A stretch of DNA of 64,000 nt from Pseudozyma flocculosa PF-1 (Eukaryota; Basidiomycota; Ustilaginomycetes; Ustilaginales; Ustilaginaceae). Shown in pieces: positions 1-11,321 of this stretch. Location: the NCBI RefSeq assembly GCF_000417875.1, contig NW_006920883.1, positions 133,840 through 197,839 of the forward strand, given 5' to 3'. Both the position numbers and the translations under genes were made by a program. The stretch's first letter is position 1. Every line of letters starts with the position of its first letter. The notes under the pieces are model-generated. The model did not search any database and had not been told where the DNA came from. It saw only the letters and a program-made list of their open reading frames with translations.

Positions 1-596
1 TTGGCGGTCGTCGCGCCGCCGCCGCCAGCCGTGGTGCCTCCTGTGTTGCCACCGCCGCCCGTGCCCGTGTTGCCACCGCCGGCAGTGCTGCCAGTGTCGC
101 CAGTGCCGGCCGCTCCGCCTGTGTTGGTTCCGACGCCAGGTCTGCCGCCAGCATCGGAGTCGTGAGCAGGATTGCGGTGCGAGCCAATGCCGTTGTCGGT
201 GGGAGCAGTACCCGTACCGGTGGCAGCGTTGCCGTTTGCAGGGGCGGCAGGGGCGGCAGGGGCGGAAGGATCCGCAGGCGGTGTGGTGTTCGAGGTCGCG
301 GGCGTGTTGGCAGTGGACGGGTCCGACGATTGGGCGGCATCGACACGGGGATTGTCGGGCGTAGTGTTGGATTGCGAGGCATCCATGTTGGCGTTGGCGG
401 AATGTTTCGAGGAGTGGCGGGGAGGCGAGGTGGACGAGGCAGCACCGTCGGTGGCGGGAGGAGCAGGAGAGACGGCGGCGTCGGGCGCAGCAGCACCGGC
501 GGCAGCAGGAGCAGGGGTGAGAGGAGATGCGGGACCGGCGGCAGGGTCAGGGGCAGCAGGCGAAGCAGGAGGAGGGGAAGAGAGGGGAGAAGACAT
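1..596 (-). CDS. Partial disordered Ser/Ala/Pro/Gly-rich protein (N-terminal part only)
   Basis: An uninterrupted frame opens with ATG at 596 and runs leftwards off the window, so only about the first 198 residues are visible. It begins MSSPLSSPPPASP. It stays rich in Pro, Ala, Ser and Thr, then becomes Gly/Thr/Asn-rich near the window edge with repeats such as TGGGNTG. There is no signal peptide, membrane segment or recognisable domain. The absence of stops over nearly 600 nt, with codons biased to C or G in the third position like neighbouring genes, supports coding. The opposite-strand frames give only Arg/Gly-rich shadows. The visible part looks like an intrinsically disordered N-terminus; the functional domain would lie to the left. 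The function is unknown. Confidence 0.55.
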   Translation of the reverse strand, partial: MSSPLSSPPPASPAAPDPAAGPASPLTPAPAAAGAAAPDAAVSPAPPATDGAASSTSPPRHSSKHSANANMDASQSNTTPDNPRVDAAQSSDPSTANTPATSNTTPPADPSAPAAPAAPANGNAATGTGTAPTDNGIGSHRNPAHDSDAGGRPGVGTNTGGAAGTGDTGSTAGGGNTGTGGGGNTGGTTAGGGGATTA

Positions 597-3340
597 GGTC
601 GATGTCAGTCCCCGAGCTGATCGATGCGAGAGAGGAGGTCAAGCCCCGAGCGAGGGTGAAGACTTGGCACCGAGCAGCTAGAGTCTGTGTAGCGCCAGGG
701 CCTCTAAGGCAACTAACTGGCGACATGGCCGCAAAGCTGCAGCCCAAAGCCAAGCTTCTTAAGCTCCACGCCCCGTCTGCTGGTCAGAGTCGATCATGGG
801 GGACGCAGAAGGCTAGGCTGGGCTAGAGTGCCTGCCGCCGCCGACGCCGGCCGACTCTCTGCGCCTTGCGCACGGCGAGACAAAGTCACGATGCAGGGCC
901 GGCGAGGGACGGCGAGCGTTCTGAGCACTGACAGAGCGTCGACCACACTCTCTACCTGACAGCCCTCGACCAGAGCTGGACGACTCTTATCCGCCGTTGA
1001 CCCGCCCAGCGAGGTACGGTGGGGCGGAAGCGGGGATTCGGCTTCTCGTGCCACTCACAGCAGCTGTCGGTTGACGAGCCTCTCGGGCCAGAGGAGCTCC
1101 TCGGCGAGGCTCCTGCGCTCAAACATGCGGAAGGGTCGGTTCATCTCCGGAGCGGTAGGCAACGTAACGCTTGCGTCTTGTCTTGTGCGGGGCTCTCCTA
1201 TCCTAGATTCTGGTTTCCGGCGAGATGAAACTTCGTCGGCTGTCGTCCGATGCCCGGTCAACAACGGCGAAAACAGATACCGCGTGCTGGCCAGGGGGGG
1301 GGGGGGGGGAAGGTGTCGTCTGGGCGACGGGCGCAGGCTAGGGCGCTCGGAGCGTCTAGGGTGCGGCGGTCCAGGAGGAAAGCTTGGGCCAGCTCCGGTC
1401 CGTGGTGGGTTGCAGTGCGGTGGGCCAGCTGCACTAGAGAAGGGACAAGCAGGACGGTGTTCCGGTCGATTGTGTCTAGGTTGGTGGGTGGGTAAGGGTG
1501 GCGGGTGGTGGTTGGGTGGCAGAAGTGGGTGGGTGCAGATGTACCAACGCCAGAGGTGATTATTGAACAGACAAAGCCAGCGAGGGCGGGCGTGACGGGC
1601 GCGGCGGGCTGATTCGTTGCAGGGCGGGGGGAGTTCCGAGGCGGTGGTGATGCAACGCGGCCGGTCCGATCCGACAGCAGGCAGGCAGATGGTCGTAACG
1701 GTTGACGATGGCGATGGTGATGGTGATGGTGGTCGATAAGCAGCGAGCAGGTGACGAAAGCGAAGGCAGGGGGGTCAGGGCAGGCGTTCATCTACGTAGG
1801 CTGGGTGGCCGCGCCGCCTGCTTCGTTCTTCTCGAAACGAGACACACACCGAAACAGCACGGCCGGCCCTGGCACGACGGCGGCGACGAGGGGCTCGCTG
1901 CGTCGAGAAAGGGGGTGGCCGACTCTAGCTTGGCCCGGGCCAGCCCCAGGCCAGCCCCAGGCCAGCCCAGGCCAAGAGAGTGGGCTCGCTCGGCGGTGCC
2001 TCACCGATGCCCGCAGACAAACTTTGGCAGGCCCGCCCCCTCCACCTTGCTTGCCGCTGGCCTGCCCGCCCGTTACGTGTGCGTGTGGCAAACCACGCCT
2101 GTCCGTCCTCCTCCTCCTCCTCCCTTTGTTGGCAAAGTTTTAGCAGCCTTGCTTTCCCACTCTGCCCCTTCTTCCCCTTGTCGGCCTCATCCATCGACGC
2201 CTTGCTTGCCTACGGAATGACGAGGAGACGGCAGCAGCGTAACCACCAAGAGCGAGCTGATCGATTACCGTATTGTCGGAGAGCGAGCAAAGAGCAGCAG
2301 GTCGCGGTCAAGTCGGGTTGCGCTTGCGCTGCACCTAGACGGCCAGGAGGCCCCTGTTTCTTGACGCTGGTCGGCCAACTCCCGCCGCGCCGGCCCCCTT
2401 TCTCGCTTTGCTTGGCCTTTGAAGCTCAGATTCTTGGTTTCCAAGAGGGGCCCCCTGCCTGCCTGCCGGATGTTGTGACGACGCAGGAGACCAACACAGC
2501 CACCCCTAGCCTAGCCTGGCCTGCCTCGGCACAAGTCAGCACAAAGCAGGGCACGCCAGCGTGCGTCTGTACGGCTGCGCACGCAGCCTGCCAGACCGGC
2601 CAGCCGAACCTGTCACGCCACACCACCACCACCATCTCCTCGTTCACCTCCACGTCGACGCAAGCAGTCGCCCGCCCACGTACGGTATCGCTTCTTCCTG
2701 GGCCCGATCTCGTCGCCACCTGGGAGATATCCAAAGAGCGAGCGTCCTTGGCCGTCTCGTCCGCTGTCAAGCTTCGTCGTCGAAGAGCGAAGAGGACAGC
2801 GAGATTCCAGCAAGATGGACAGTCCGAGACCCTCGAGCCTCGCCGCCTGCCGGTCGCTCCGAGCGAAGCCAGGGTGGTCCGGGCCAGCCGAGAAGACGCC
2901 GGGAGCCCGACCACGAGCCTGGCATGGCCTGGACCGCTTGCTTGCTGGCTGAGCGCGATATTCGGATCCACGTGGCTTGAGTGAGAGACCACATGCCCAT
3001 AATGTCCCGCACCGCCTTCCTGACGGCTCAGCTGCTTGTGTCGTGCGAGTGGACCATGCCTCCACATCCAACAGGCGACCTCGCTGCGTTTCAGGGCCCG
3101 CGCTCGCGGCTGCTTGGCATGCTCTTGCAAGCTTGCTTGCTTGCTTCCCGCTCGGCTACGAACGTCCCGACGCGGACCTCCTTGGTCGTCGACCTGGCAG
3201 ATGCTCCGCACCACCTCCTCCGCCACGGTGACCGAGGCGGTTCCAGACATGGCGATCACGACCTCGATCAGTGCCACTGCTGTTGCTACCACGGCGACAA
3301 CGACGGCGACAACGACGACGACAACAACGACGACGACGAC
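597..3340. other. Intergenic region, no supported gene
   Basis: This 2.7 kb lies between the divergent starts of the partial gene and the phospholipase gene. Several open frames exist but all are compositionally odd (Arg/Pro/His-rich) and match nothing recognisable. It holds a G-run near 1291-1309, GATGGT-type microsatellite sequence near 1705-1735, and short tandem copies of a CCAGGCC-like motif near 1940-1975. An ACG/GAC-rich triplet run at about 3290-3340 lies just before the chosen start of the next gene. Promoters of both flanking genes are expected here. Confidence 0.5.
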
Positions 3341-4704
3341 ATGCCCACCACGCCCCTTCTCGCAGATCCTGCGGCGCCCGGTCGACGCGGGACGGCAACT
3401 TCTTCGATAGAGTCGAGCGTGGTCGTCTACAACCGCACCTCGCTCGCGGTACAGGTCTCTGCGTCTGCTGATGGTGACGAATCGCGGACGGCGACGACGG
3501 CCAGGCCGCGACAGAAGGTCAGCATCCCAGCCGTCCTCGACATTGCTGCTGCGGGCCGGGCAGCGTTGCGTCTCGTCCTTCAAGCCGGATCACAGCGCTT
3601 TGCTGCTTCGGTCTTTACGTCCAGTAGAGTGCGCACCGCGGCGGCGGCGGCGGCGGCGGCGGACGCCAAAGATGTTGGTCAAGGTGGCGCAGCGGGCGAC
3701 TCGCCGTCCTGGTCCCTCCTCTCCTTGGGACCGGTCGATGTCGTCGAAAAGGGCGTGGCAAGGTCCCCGCCGTTTCTCGCCTATGCCTCTTCGCCGTCAC
3801 CCTCCCAGCCCTTCTCGCTCCTGCTGCTCCCCTCGGCGGACCTTTGCAACTTCCTCGCCCGTCTCCCCTCGTCCCTGCTCCTCTCAGCACTCACGCTGCC
3901 GGGGACACACGAGTCGGCGGCGCGGTACGGCTGGCCGATTTCGACGTGCCAGTCGTCCGCCTACACGATCCGGGAGCAGCTGCAACGCGGCATCCGCTTC
4001 CTCGACATCCGACTCTCCCTCAAGGGGGGCCGGCTGCTGGCCTACCACGGCGTGTCGGACCAGAAGATCGACTTTGCCTCGATCCTCGACGACACCTACG
4101 CGTTCCTCGAGGCCAATGCGGGCGAGACGGTCGTGATGAGCGTCAAGCAGGAAAACGACTTGCCCGGGTTCAAGGAGACGGTGCTGCGCGACCACCTCGG
4201 ACTCGAGGACGACAACGAAAGGAGGACGGGGGCAGATCGACGGTGGTACCTCGATGCGCGCATCCCGACGCTGGGCGAGGTGCGCGGCAAGGTGGTCCTC
4301 ATCAGCCGCTTTGGCACGTCTCGAGAGCAGCCGGGCGGGATCCACCCGCCCATCTGGCCCAACTCGTCCCCGCTTTCGTTTCGGTACACGCTGCCATCGG
4401 GGCAGGTCGTCGAGACGCAGGACTGGTACGACATTGGCTCCCTCGCCCTCGTCCCAACCAAGATGCAACGCATCTGGGACCTTCTGCAGAGCAGCGGACG
4501 CAGCGACGACGTGTGGAGCCTCAACTTTACCAGCGCCAGCTCGTTCCCGCTCGCCCTGCCGCCATTTGTGGCGACGGGTTGGAGGGAAGGTGCGTCGACG
4601 GTCCGATGCGCTTCCGTCCAGGGCGTCAATGCCAGGTTGCTCGACGGACTCTGCCAAGCCTTTTGTGCCGAGCTCGACAGTGAAGGAGGACGAGGGGATG
4701 GTGG

Positions 4705-4735
<31 letters not shown>

Positions 4736-4816
4736 TGGAAGGCCACGTTTGCGCTCGACTACTTCCACCATCCACCTGGTCTCGTCGAGGCCCTCGTCGC
4801 CGCCAACTTTCGATGA
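3341..4816 (+). CDS. PI-PLC X-domain (PLC-like) phosphodiesterase
   Basis: This single-exon gene encodes about 491 residues related to bacterial-type phosphatidylinositol-specific phospholipase C. These enzymes cleave the phosphodiester bond of inositol phospholipids with two histidines. The first catalytic-His motif, LTLPGTHES, puts His at about residue 190. The second lies after IRFLDIRLS in AYHGVSD, with His at about 236. ETVVMSVKQE and a following GEVRGKVVLISRFG segment match the conserved core of the family. A roughly 170-residue N-terminal region and no clear signal peptide precede the barrel. The frame is open further upstream (an earlier ATG is at 2993), but that part is low-complexity and Asp/His-rich, so the ATG at 3341 was chosen. 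Near the C-terminus a hexanucleotide repeat encodes alternating Gly-Met. Substrate specificity is not shown by sequence. It is convergent with the next gene. Confidence 0.8.
4703..4738 (+). repeat. In-frame GGCATG hexanucleotide repeat
   Basis: About five to six tandem copies of the 6-bp unit ggcatg lie inside the phospholipase-like gene. They encode a Gly-Met run in a loop shortly before the conserved C-terminal strand. Copy-number change would stay in frame. Confidence 0.8.
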
Positions 4817-5168
4817 GTGGCGCGCAGGCTGATTCTGCAGCTGGCGGTCGTCGACGATGTCGGATAGATATACCCGCTGAGTTCACGGGCGTGAAATCGG
4901 GCAGATGAGGAATGATACGTCCAAGCCAGGCAAGCATCGAAAGGCGAGAGAAAGGACGGTGGTAGATATACAGCGGGCGAGAGAGGCAGAGTGGTGGTGG
5001 TGATAGTGGTCATCGAGAAGCAACAGGCGACGAGGGCTGGTCTGGAAGAGAGAGTGAGCCAGTTGCACGTCGTCCAAGGACGGCGGCCGGGCGGCGTTCG
5101 TTAACTTTAGGTCGTTGGGAGCGAGACTGGTCGGAACAGGGGGGCGGAAAGATGGAATCGAGGCGGGG
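4817..5168. other. Intergenic region between convergent genes
   Basis: These 352 nt separate the 3' ends of the phospholipase-like gene and the following minus-strand gene. No gene, tRNA or long repeat is visible. The stretch should hold both polyadenylation regions. Confidence 0.6.
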
Positions 5169-6977
5169 CTAGTGCTGCACAAACTCGCGGCTATCGTAGA
5201 GGAAGCCCGCCTCGTCGTCTGCAGAGGTACCTCCTTCTCCCCATGTGTCAGAGAGGAGGAGGCTGGACGATGAGGCTGCAGACGACGAAGAGGGGAGCGT
5301 CATGGTGAGCGAGACGGGCGACTCGTCCGCTGAACCGGACGGCGGCAAGGCGATGGACCCGCCGTCGAGCAGGCTGAGGTCAGCGTCACCGTGCACGTCT
5401 GACGACGCCGGAGCCTCGCGGCCGTCCCTGTCTATGAGCATCGATCCGGCCCTGTCCCCGCCGACAAGGCTGGTGGACAGGTCGAGGCCGTCGGGCATGG
5501 CGAGTTCCTCAAAGTCGACAAAGTCGAGCTCGAACCCGACGCGGCGCCTGATCAGCTGCTCTGCGTCGTCGGCCCGGAGGCCGCGCACCAGCACGATGTA
5601 CAGGTCGCCGTCCTCGGTGATGCTGAGGTGGCGATGTGGATCGTGCTCGTAGAGGGCGCGCAGGATGGCCTGGATCTTGAGCCATCGCCGCTCCTCAAAC
5701 TCGATGCCGAGCTGGGCGTCTTCGACAAAGCGGTCGTCGAAAAGCGCCCGGCCGGGCCGTGCGGGCTGCGGTGGTCGGCCGCCGAGCATCGTAGCGATCG
5801 GCTCGGCGCGACGGATCGTGAGCCGCGTGTGTGCCTCCCACGGCGGGATCTCGAAGTAGGATAGCATCTGTTCGCTATAGTCGGCCTCGTCGGTCATGAC
5901 CGACGAGGCGTACGAAGCGGGGACGGAAGGCAGCTCGTCCTCGATCGACGGCAGGACCACGGCGGAAGCGGTGGCCTCGGTGCTGTGAGGGATGACGACC
6001 GCATCCGACTGAGCGGGCTGATCAGACTGCTTGCCCTTGCCCTTCTTCAGAGACTTGCACGGAGCGGCGGCGGCAGCAGCACCTCCGGAGGCGACCTGAG
6101 CAGCGAGGCGGCGTCCGAGGTCCATGGCCTGGGCCTCGCGCTGCTTGTGAGTGATGGCGGCCGCCGTCCTTCGCGGTCCACGGGCAGGGCTGGCCTTGGC
6201 CATCTTGCGCTTCTCGTCGAGCTCGTTGCCGGCCAGGCGGACGGCCAGCGGAGCGTTGACGATGAGGTTGTCAAAGACGCGGCCGCCGCTGGAAAAGTTG
6301 CGCGCAGTCTGCAGCCCTGCGCCGTACGTGGGCGAGCGCGGGACCAGGGGGGCACGCGGGCCGAAGCCAGTGCCGGGACGGACCGATCCGCGAGCAAAGG
6401 AGATGACGGGCTGGCGGGAGAGGTTGAGGCGGTGCGACACCGACTGTGCCGCTCCAGCGCCTGAGATCTGGCCGGCACGGACCTGAAGCCCGGTGAAGGC
6501 CTGGACGGCACCGCGGAAGATGGGCGAAACGTTTTTGGCGAGCTGCCGAGCGACGCCCGCATCGATGGCGAGACGAAGCGATCCGAGCCTGGGAAGCACG
6601 GCTCGCTGAAGCGACTGTCGAATCAGCGAGGTGTAGAGTGCGGTGTATCGAGCACCTCCTCGAGGGATGGAAGCGGATCGGAGGCTGGCGGCGAACCTCG
6701 CGAAGAAGGATCGCCAGCTGCCTAGACCGTTGCCACCGAGCTTCGCTGCCTGCGCGCGAGCACCATTGGAGGCCGACCTTGCGTAGACGCGTGCGGCAGC
6801 CTTGGAAAGGACGTGGTAGGATTGCGGAGAGGCGCAGGAGGTCGCGGTGCGCCGAGTGAGGCCGGCGGCGATGTTGGAGCGGTGAGATATGTGGCGGTGG
6901 GATGCGGCGCTTCCGGGGGGCCGGAGCTTGGACCGCAGCGCCGCCCTCGCCGGGTGGATCGGTGTGGCCGACAACAT
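5169..6977 (-). CDS. Probable mitochondrial protein of unknown function
   Basis: The gene encodes about 602 residues from ATG at 6977. The N-terminus (MLSATPIHPARAALRSK) is rich in Arg, Ser and Ala with almost no acidic residues over about 100 residues, typical of a mitochondrial targeting region. The middle holds a YGAGLQTARNFSS segment followed by FDNLIVNAPLAVR. From memory, this resembles fungal proteins often named casein kinase II beta 2 subunit without experimental support, so that name is not used here. The C-terminal half is acidic and contains an FEERRWLKIQAIL segment and Ser runs. The frame is open upstream of 6977, but that part looks like leader sequence. It shares a divergent 1.06 kb promoter region with the LC8 gene. 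Function is unknown. Confidence 0.65.
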   Translation of the reverse strand: MLSATPIHPARAALRSKLRPPGSAASHRHISHRSNIAAGLTRRTATSCASPQSYHVLSKAAARVYARSASNGARAQAAKLGGNGLGSWRSFFARFAASLRSASIPRGGARYTALYTSLIRQSLQRAVLPRLGSLRLAIDAGVARQLAKNVSPIFRGAVQAFTGLQVRAGQISGAGAAQSVSHRLNLSRQPVISFARGSVRPGTGFGPRAPLVPRSPTYGAGLQTARNFSSGGRVFDNLIVNAPLAVRLAGNELDEKRKMAKASPARGPRRTAAAITHKQREAQAMDLGRRLAAQVASGGAAAAAAPCKSLKKGKGKQSDQPAQSDAVVIPHSTEATASAVVLPSIEDELPSVPASYASSVMTDEADYSEQMLSYFEIPPWEAHTRLTIRRAEPIATMLGGRPPQPARPGRALFDDRFVEDAQLGIEFEERRWLKIQAILRALYEHDPHRHLSITEDGDLYIVLVRGLRADDAEQLIRRRVGFELDFVDFEELAMPDGLDLSTSLVGGDRAGSMLIDRDGREAPASSDVHGDADLSLLDGGSIALPPSGSADESPVSLTMTLPSSSSAASSSSLLLSDTWGEGGTSADDEAGFLYDSREFVQH

Positions 6978-8040
6978 CGTCGTCGGCTGCGATCCGAGAA
7001 CGGCGAAGGGGGTGATGGGCTGGACCGAATGAAACGGGTGGTTTACCTCGTGTGGTGGATGGTGGTGGAAGAGATGGTCAAAGGCCGGGCCATCCGACGC
7101 TGCCCTTTCCGACCCCCCCACTCCTCTGGATTTGCCACCGAGCGCACCGTACCCCAGACTAGCTTGGACCCTGCCGCCCGCCTTTGGGCTGCCTGCCGTC
7201 GGGCGCTGATGCACGCCTGCACCGCCTCGGCGCCCTCGTTCAAGCTCAAAAGATGTGGAGCAGGCTCCGAATGCTCTGCCGCACGAGAAAAGTGCTCTGC
7301 TGGCGGCGACAACGCCACGCCTCGGTTGTTGGGCGGGGGGTGGATTCATGGTTCTTTTCTCCCGCGCCGCCATTCGCTCGCTCGCCGCTCCCGTGGCCTC
7401 AACCGCTGTATGACGATCTCGCAGAGGCTGTTGTGCTGTCGAACGTGCTCTCCGATGGCGTTGGAGCTGAGCTGCTAGATTGACGATGGAAGGTCCGAGA
7501 GGAGTCTCGGCAGCGCGGACAGAGACCGACAAGGAGCCAGGCAGGCCAACGTCGGGAGTTGGACCGAGCGAGGTGGGGCCGTCCAGCAGGCTTGGCCTGC
7601 CGGTCCACGAGTCAACCAGGGACGGGCCCCGCTGTCAAAAGAGAAGAACACGCCGGCCGGCCGACAGCAGCAGTAGACGGCCCCCTCTCGCCGCCGCAGC
7701 TCCACCCACCATCACCATCACCAACACCAACGTCATCTTCAGCTTCACCTCCTCTTCATCGGACTCCGCCACCACCAACCTCCCAGCGCCTCTTTACACT
7801 CATCCGCAGCAACCTCGTCTGCCTGCGCTGTCCTGCCTGGAGTTGAGCGAGCGACCTTGACCGAGCTCTCGAGGTGAGACCTGGCTCCTACTCGAATTCA
7901 TCCCCTGCCCCGCTGAAGTCTTCCGCTGACCCCCCGCCCCTCATCCGCTCGCTGTCCTCGCCCTGTTTCCTTCTACACCGACGTCAAGCCATCACACCCA
8001 GCTGCATTTCTCCGCTCTCGCCTCACATACCACCAGCACC
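6978..8040. other. Divergent promoter region
   Basis: This 1.06 kb separates two divergent starts. The right half, before the LC8 start, is pyrimidine-rich (CT- and CCAC-rich), as is common in fungal 5' leaders. The LC8 ATG sits in a good context with CACC before it. No independent gene is supported; open frames here are low-complexity. Confidence 0.6.
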
Positions 8041-8657
8041 ATGTCCGACGTCCCCGCCACGGCACCATCCGGCTCGGCCGATCCGTCCACACAAACCGCA
8101 CAGGCCTCGTCCCCGACCGGCGCCGGTACCGGTGCGGCTGGCGCGGCGGCCGCGACAAAGGCGATTATCAAGAACGTCGACATGGCCGAGGAGATGCAGC
8201 AGCAGGTGATTGACCTCGCCGCCGACGCCCTCACCAAGTTCAGCGTCGAAAAGGACATCGCCGCCCACGTCAAGCGCTCCATGGACCAGAAGTTCGGCCC
8301 GACCTGGCACGCCGTCGTCGGAAAGAACTATGGAAGCTACGTCACCCACGGTGAGTGCCCTCCCGGCCTGCGCATGGTTGCTGCAGATCTGCAGAAGGGC
8401 GCTCTGGCGCAGCAGCGGGCTCAGGGCTGACCTCTTGACCTTCCACTCTTCGCCGCCCTCCGGTTCGGACTCTGCCACCGCCATCGCCGCCCCTCAGAGA
8501 CGAAACACTTCATCTACTTCTGTGAGTCGAGATGCTCCAATCCGTCCCAGGCCAGCCCGTGCTACAGCGATGCTGACACTGCGACGCTTTCCCCGTCCTC
8601 TTCCGCCCCGTTTTCTCAGACCTGGGCCAGATCGCGTTCCTGCTTTGGCGAGCATAG
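8041..8657 (+). CDS. DYN2: Dynein light chain LC8 (DYNLL family)
   Basis: Three exons (8041-8350, 8498-8521, 8620-8657) give a 123-residue protein. LC8 is a small dimeric hub that binds short linear motifs in the dynein intermediate chain and many other partners. The conserved core starts at KAIIKNVDM and includes [44 protein letters not shown] and the C-terminal strand [15 protein letters not shown]. The introns (8351-8497 and 8522-8619) have GTGAGT donors and CAG acceptors; the middle exon is only 24 nt. Splicing is required to restore the conserved [13 protein letters not shown] region. A roughly 37-residue Ala/Ser/Thr-rich N-terminal extension precedes the usual 89-residue core. The final residues (LLWRA) differ from the common FKSG ending. 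Confidence 0.93.
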
Positions 8658-8847
8658 GCCTGTTCTGTTCCGTGACGTCGATGAACAACCTGGCATCCCT
8701 TCCACTCCTCAGCATGCAAAATCCACAGAAGCACACATTCACCCTGTTCGCTGGGGAACAGACCTGCGCATCTCGCCTGCACCGGCTCGCATTTCTCTAT
8801 GGGGCCACGGAAACAATGGCTGCCGGGCAGCGACTCGTCTGCTCCGT

Positions 8848-10866
8848 CTACACGCCTATCCGCTCCTTTGCCCAGTCGATGGTCCTGCGCAGCGCGACGA
8901 GGAGCCCGAGCGAAGGCGTCTCGCCCGCACGTCGCCTGCCCGCTCCCTCATCAGCGCCCGCTCGTCCGTCCTGGTACGACACAGGCGAGTCCCGCTCGCC
9001 CGCGCTTCCGACGCTATTGCCCCACCATCCGCCGCCTCGCTGCCCGGACTCGGTCGGCCGCGCCTCGCCCCACGCAACGATGCGGCCCCACACATCTCTC
9101 GTTGCCTCCTTTTCCTTCTTGCCATCCGCGCCCGCCCCGTCGGCGCCGCGACCGGCGCCGCTCTGATCGCGAATCGCAGCGCTGAGCCTCCGGACCAGCT
9201 CTGGCCTGGCGCGCTCGTAGAGGTCGCCAATCTCGCGGTCGACCGACATGAGCCCCTTCCGCGCGTGGAAGGGAGCGAGGTGGTTGTGCCGCCGCACAAT
9301 CTCGTTGAGGCGCTGGATCTCGTGGGCGTGGTAGGCCCGCTCGCGCTCCAGCCACTCTGGATCGCGGTACCGCGCCGCCAAGTCGAGCGTCCGCTGTTCC
9401 CCCTCGGTCCGCGCCGGCGGGATGAAGCTGTAGAGCGGCGGTGCCGTGTCCCTCTCCTTTCCAAACGGCGAGACCGCCGGTGCCGCAGCGCCGCTGCTAC
9501 TGGCAGCGGGCGGTGGTGCCTGCGAGTGGTCCAGAGCCTCGAGGCCGCTCCTCATCGACCCGCTGCTGATGACCATCCTGACGGCGCGCCTGCACCACTG
9601 CTCGACGAGGCGGTAGCGGAACTTGCCCACCTCGTCTTCGAGTTCGGCGTTGAGTTCGACCCACGGCGGAGCGGCGCCCTGGCGCTTGACGATGCGGTTC
9701 ATGAAAAATTCCTCGCTGTTGAGGAACGGGTTGCGCTCCTGGATGTCGCGCTCCATTGGCTTGCCGCGCAGCTTGTTGGTCTTGAACAGACCCGCGTCCT
9801 GGGCGGCGCGGATGCGTTCCTCGACCACCGAGGCCCAGCCGCGCGTTCCGCCTCCCATAGCGAGGAGCTGGTCGGCTTCCTTTGGCTGCGCTGCTGCTCC
9901 ATCCTCCTGACCGTCGGCAGAGGCACCCGAAGACGACGACGACGAGGCGAAGACGGCCGCCCGATTGCCCAGTCGGTAGTCGAGCACGCCGTCGCGGGCG
10001 CGCGAGATCTTGTTGACCCTCTCAAGCTTCTTGACTCCCTCGCGGATCTGCCGCATGGCCTTGGGGTCGTCGAGCGGAAGCTGCGACACCTTGACGCCGG
10101 CCTCTTTGAGCTTCTGTCGAGCGGCGCTGCTCGGGCCGCCCACGCCGCCGCCTTGGACACCGGCCATGGACGACGAGGCGGACTGGAGGAACTGGCCGTA
10201 GTAGATGTTGGGCGTGCCCGTGCCGCCGAGGTGGCTCGGGCGGACGTAGACGGCGCGCCAGGGCTTGGCGTCGGGGGTCCTTGGGAGTCTACGATCGTCC
10301 TTCTCCCCGTCCGCCACTGTCTCGTCTAGCTGAAGCGATGTAGATGGTGCTGATGGCGTGACGGGCGCCACGCCGGGTGCGGTGGGTGTCTGGACGCCCT
10401 TGAGCTTGCGATCGACGAGGTCCTCTCCTTCGGTCGGGGCGATGCGGAGGGGCTTGTACTTGTCCATGACCATGCGCAGCACTCTATCCTGCAGCCTCTC
10501 CTCGCCGTCCCACGGTACATCTGTCGGGTCGGGGTGGAACATCGGATGCGACGAGGCGCTCGATTTGTTGGCGGCGGGATCGCCCTCTTCCAGGAGGGCA
10601 TCTTGGAACAGCTTTGAAGAGCCCATTGCTGCGGGTGCGGCAGGGGAGTCGGAAGTAGAGGAGGCGGTAGCATGAGGTGAGCCGCTGACACCATCTTCGG
10701 TCCTGTTCGATGGTGTTTCATTTGCGCTGGCAGCGGTGTCGGATTTGAGGAGGGGACGAGAGGTTGAGAGGTGTCGTATCGTCACCGCCGCCACAGCGGG
10801 CGCAGCGCCGGCAGCGACAAGAGGGCCCGACCGAGCAGCGAGGGTCCGAAGCGATCTTGAGGACAT
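8848..10866 (-). CDS. DnaJC28-like DUF1992 protein, probably mitochondrial
   Basis: The gene encodes about 672 residues from ATG at 10866. The N-terminus (MSSRSLRTLAARSG) and the following RHLSTSRPLL resemble a mitochondrial presequence with its cleavage region. The conserved DUF1992 segment lies at about residues 340-405. It contains VVEERIRAAQDAGLF, KLRGKPMERD and a PPWVELNAELEDE block, the hallmark of DnaJ homologue subfamily C member 28 proteins. No J domain with an HPD motif is seen, as in many fungal members. A further conserved-looking region (HEIQRLNEIVRRHN) follows near residue 540. The linkers are Ser/Ala/Gly-rich. The frame continues upstream of 10866 without a better start. Its exact role is not established. 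It is convergent with LC8, 190 nt away. Confidence 0.78.
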   Translation of the reverse strand: MSSRSLRTLAARSGPLVAAGAAPAVAAVTIRHLSTSRPLLKSDTAASANETPSNRTEDGVSGSPHATASSTSDSPAAPAAMGSSKLFQDALLEEGDPAANKSSASSHPMFHPDPTDVPWDGEERLQDRVLRMVMDKYKPLRIAPTEGEDLVDRKLKGVQTPTAPGVAPVTPSAPSTSLQLDETVADGEKDDRRLPRTPDAKPWRAVYVRPSHLGGTGTPNIYYGQFLQSASSSMAGVQGGGVGGPSSAARQKLKEAGVKVSQLPLDDPKAMRQIREGVKKLERVNKISRARDGVLDYRLGNRAAVFASSSSSSGASADGQEDGAAAQPKEADQLLAMGGGTRGWASVVEERIRAAQDAGLFKTNKLRGKPMERDIQERNPFLNSEEFFMNRIVKRQGAAPPWVELNAELEDEVGKFRYRLVEQWCRRAVRMVISSGSMRSGLEALDHSQAPPPAASSSGAAAPAVSPFGKERDTAPPLYSFIPPARTEGEQRTLDLAARYRDPEWLERERAYHAHEIQRLNEIVRRHNHLAPFHARKGLMSVDREIGDLYERARPELVRRLSAAIRDQSGAGRGADGAGADGKKEKEATRDVWGRIVAWGEARPTESGQRGGGWWGNSVGSAGERDSPVSYQDGRAGADEGAGRRRAGETPSLGLLVALRRTIDWAKERIGV

Positions 10867-11321
10867 GATCGTGGCAGCTCTAGTACAGCGCAGCCGATGA
10901 CGGTGACGGTGAAGGGAAGGGGATGGTGTGGTGTGGGAGGGGTCGCAGGCACCGGTCGGTGGCGAAAGCGAGAAGAGGTGGTCGAGAAGCAACGAACGAG
11001 CGAAGGTCGGGCGGTGGCGGCGCACGGTCAGGGCCAGCTGGACCCTTGAGGCCCGGCGGCATTTCGGCTTCCACCTTTCCTTCCGGTCTGGTCGTGGCTA
11101 AGCAGCGTTCAAGTCGCCGAAAAAAACCAATCGAAAAGGGCATCGGGCTGCGAAGTGCGAGCATTTCCAGCTCGCCCGGCCGCACTCACACACACGTCCG
11201 TAGAAGCCGCCACGGTACCAGCGACCGCGGATCACCCCGTCGAGGGCATAGGGGCATCAGCAGCAAGCATACGTGATCCTGTTCCATGTCATTCGGGTCG
11301 CCTCCATTGCGCTGGGTCAGC
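10867..11321. other. Intergenic region upstream of the DUF1992 gene
   Basis: These 455 nt lie between the start of the DUF1992 gene and the stop of ALG1, both on the minus strand. No gene is visible. The stretch should hold the DUF1992 promoter and the ALG1 3' end. Confidence 0.6.

Noticed and set aside
2426..3583. 385-codon minus-strand frame upstream of the phospholipase gene
   Set aside because: It has Val and Arg runs from simple-sequence DNA, overlaps the phospholipase start on the other strand, and shows no domain.
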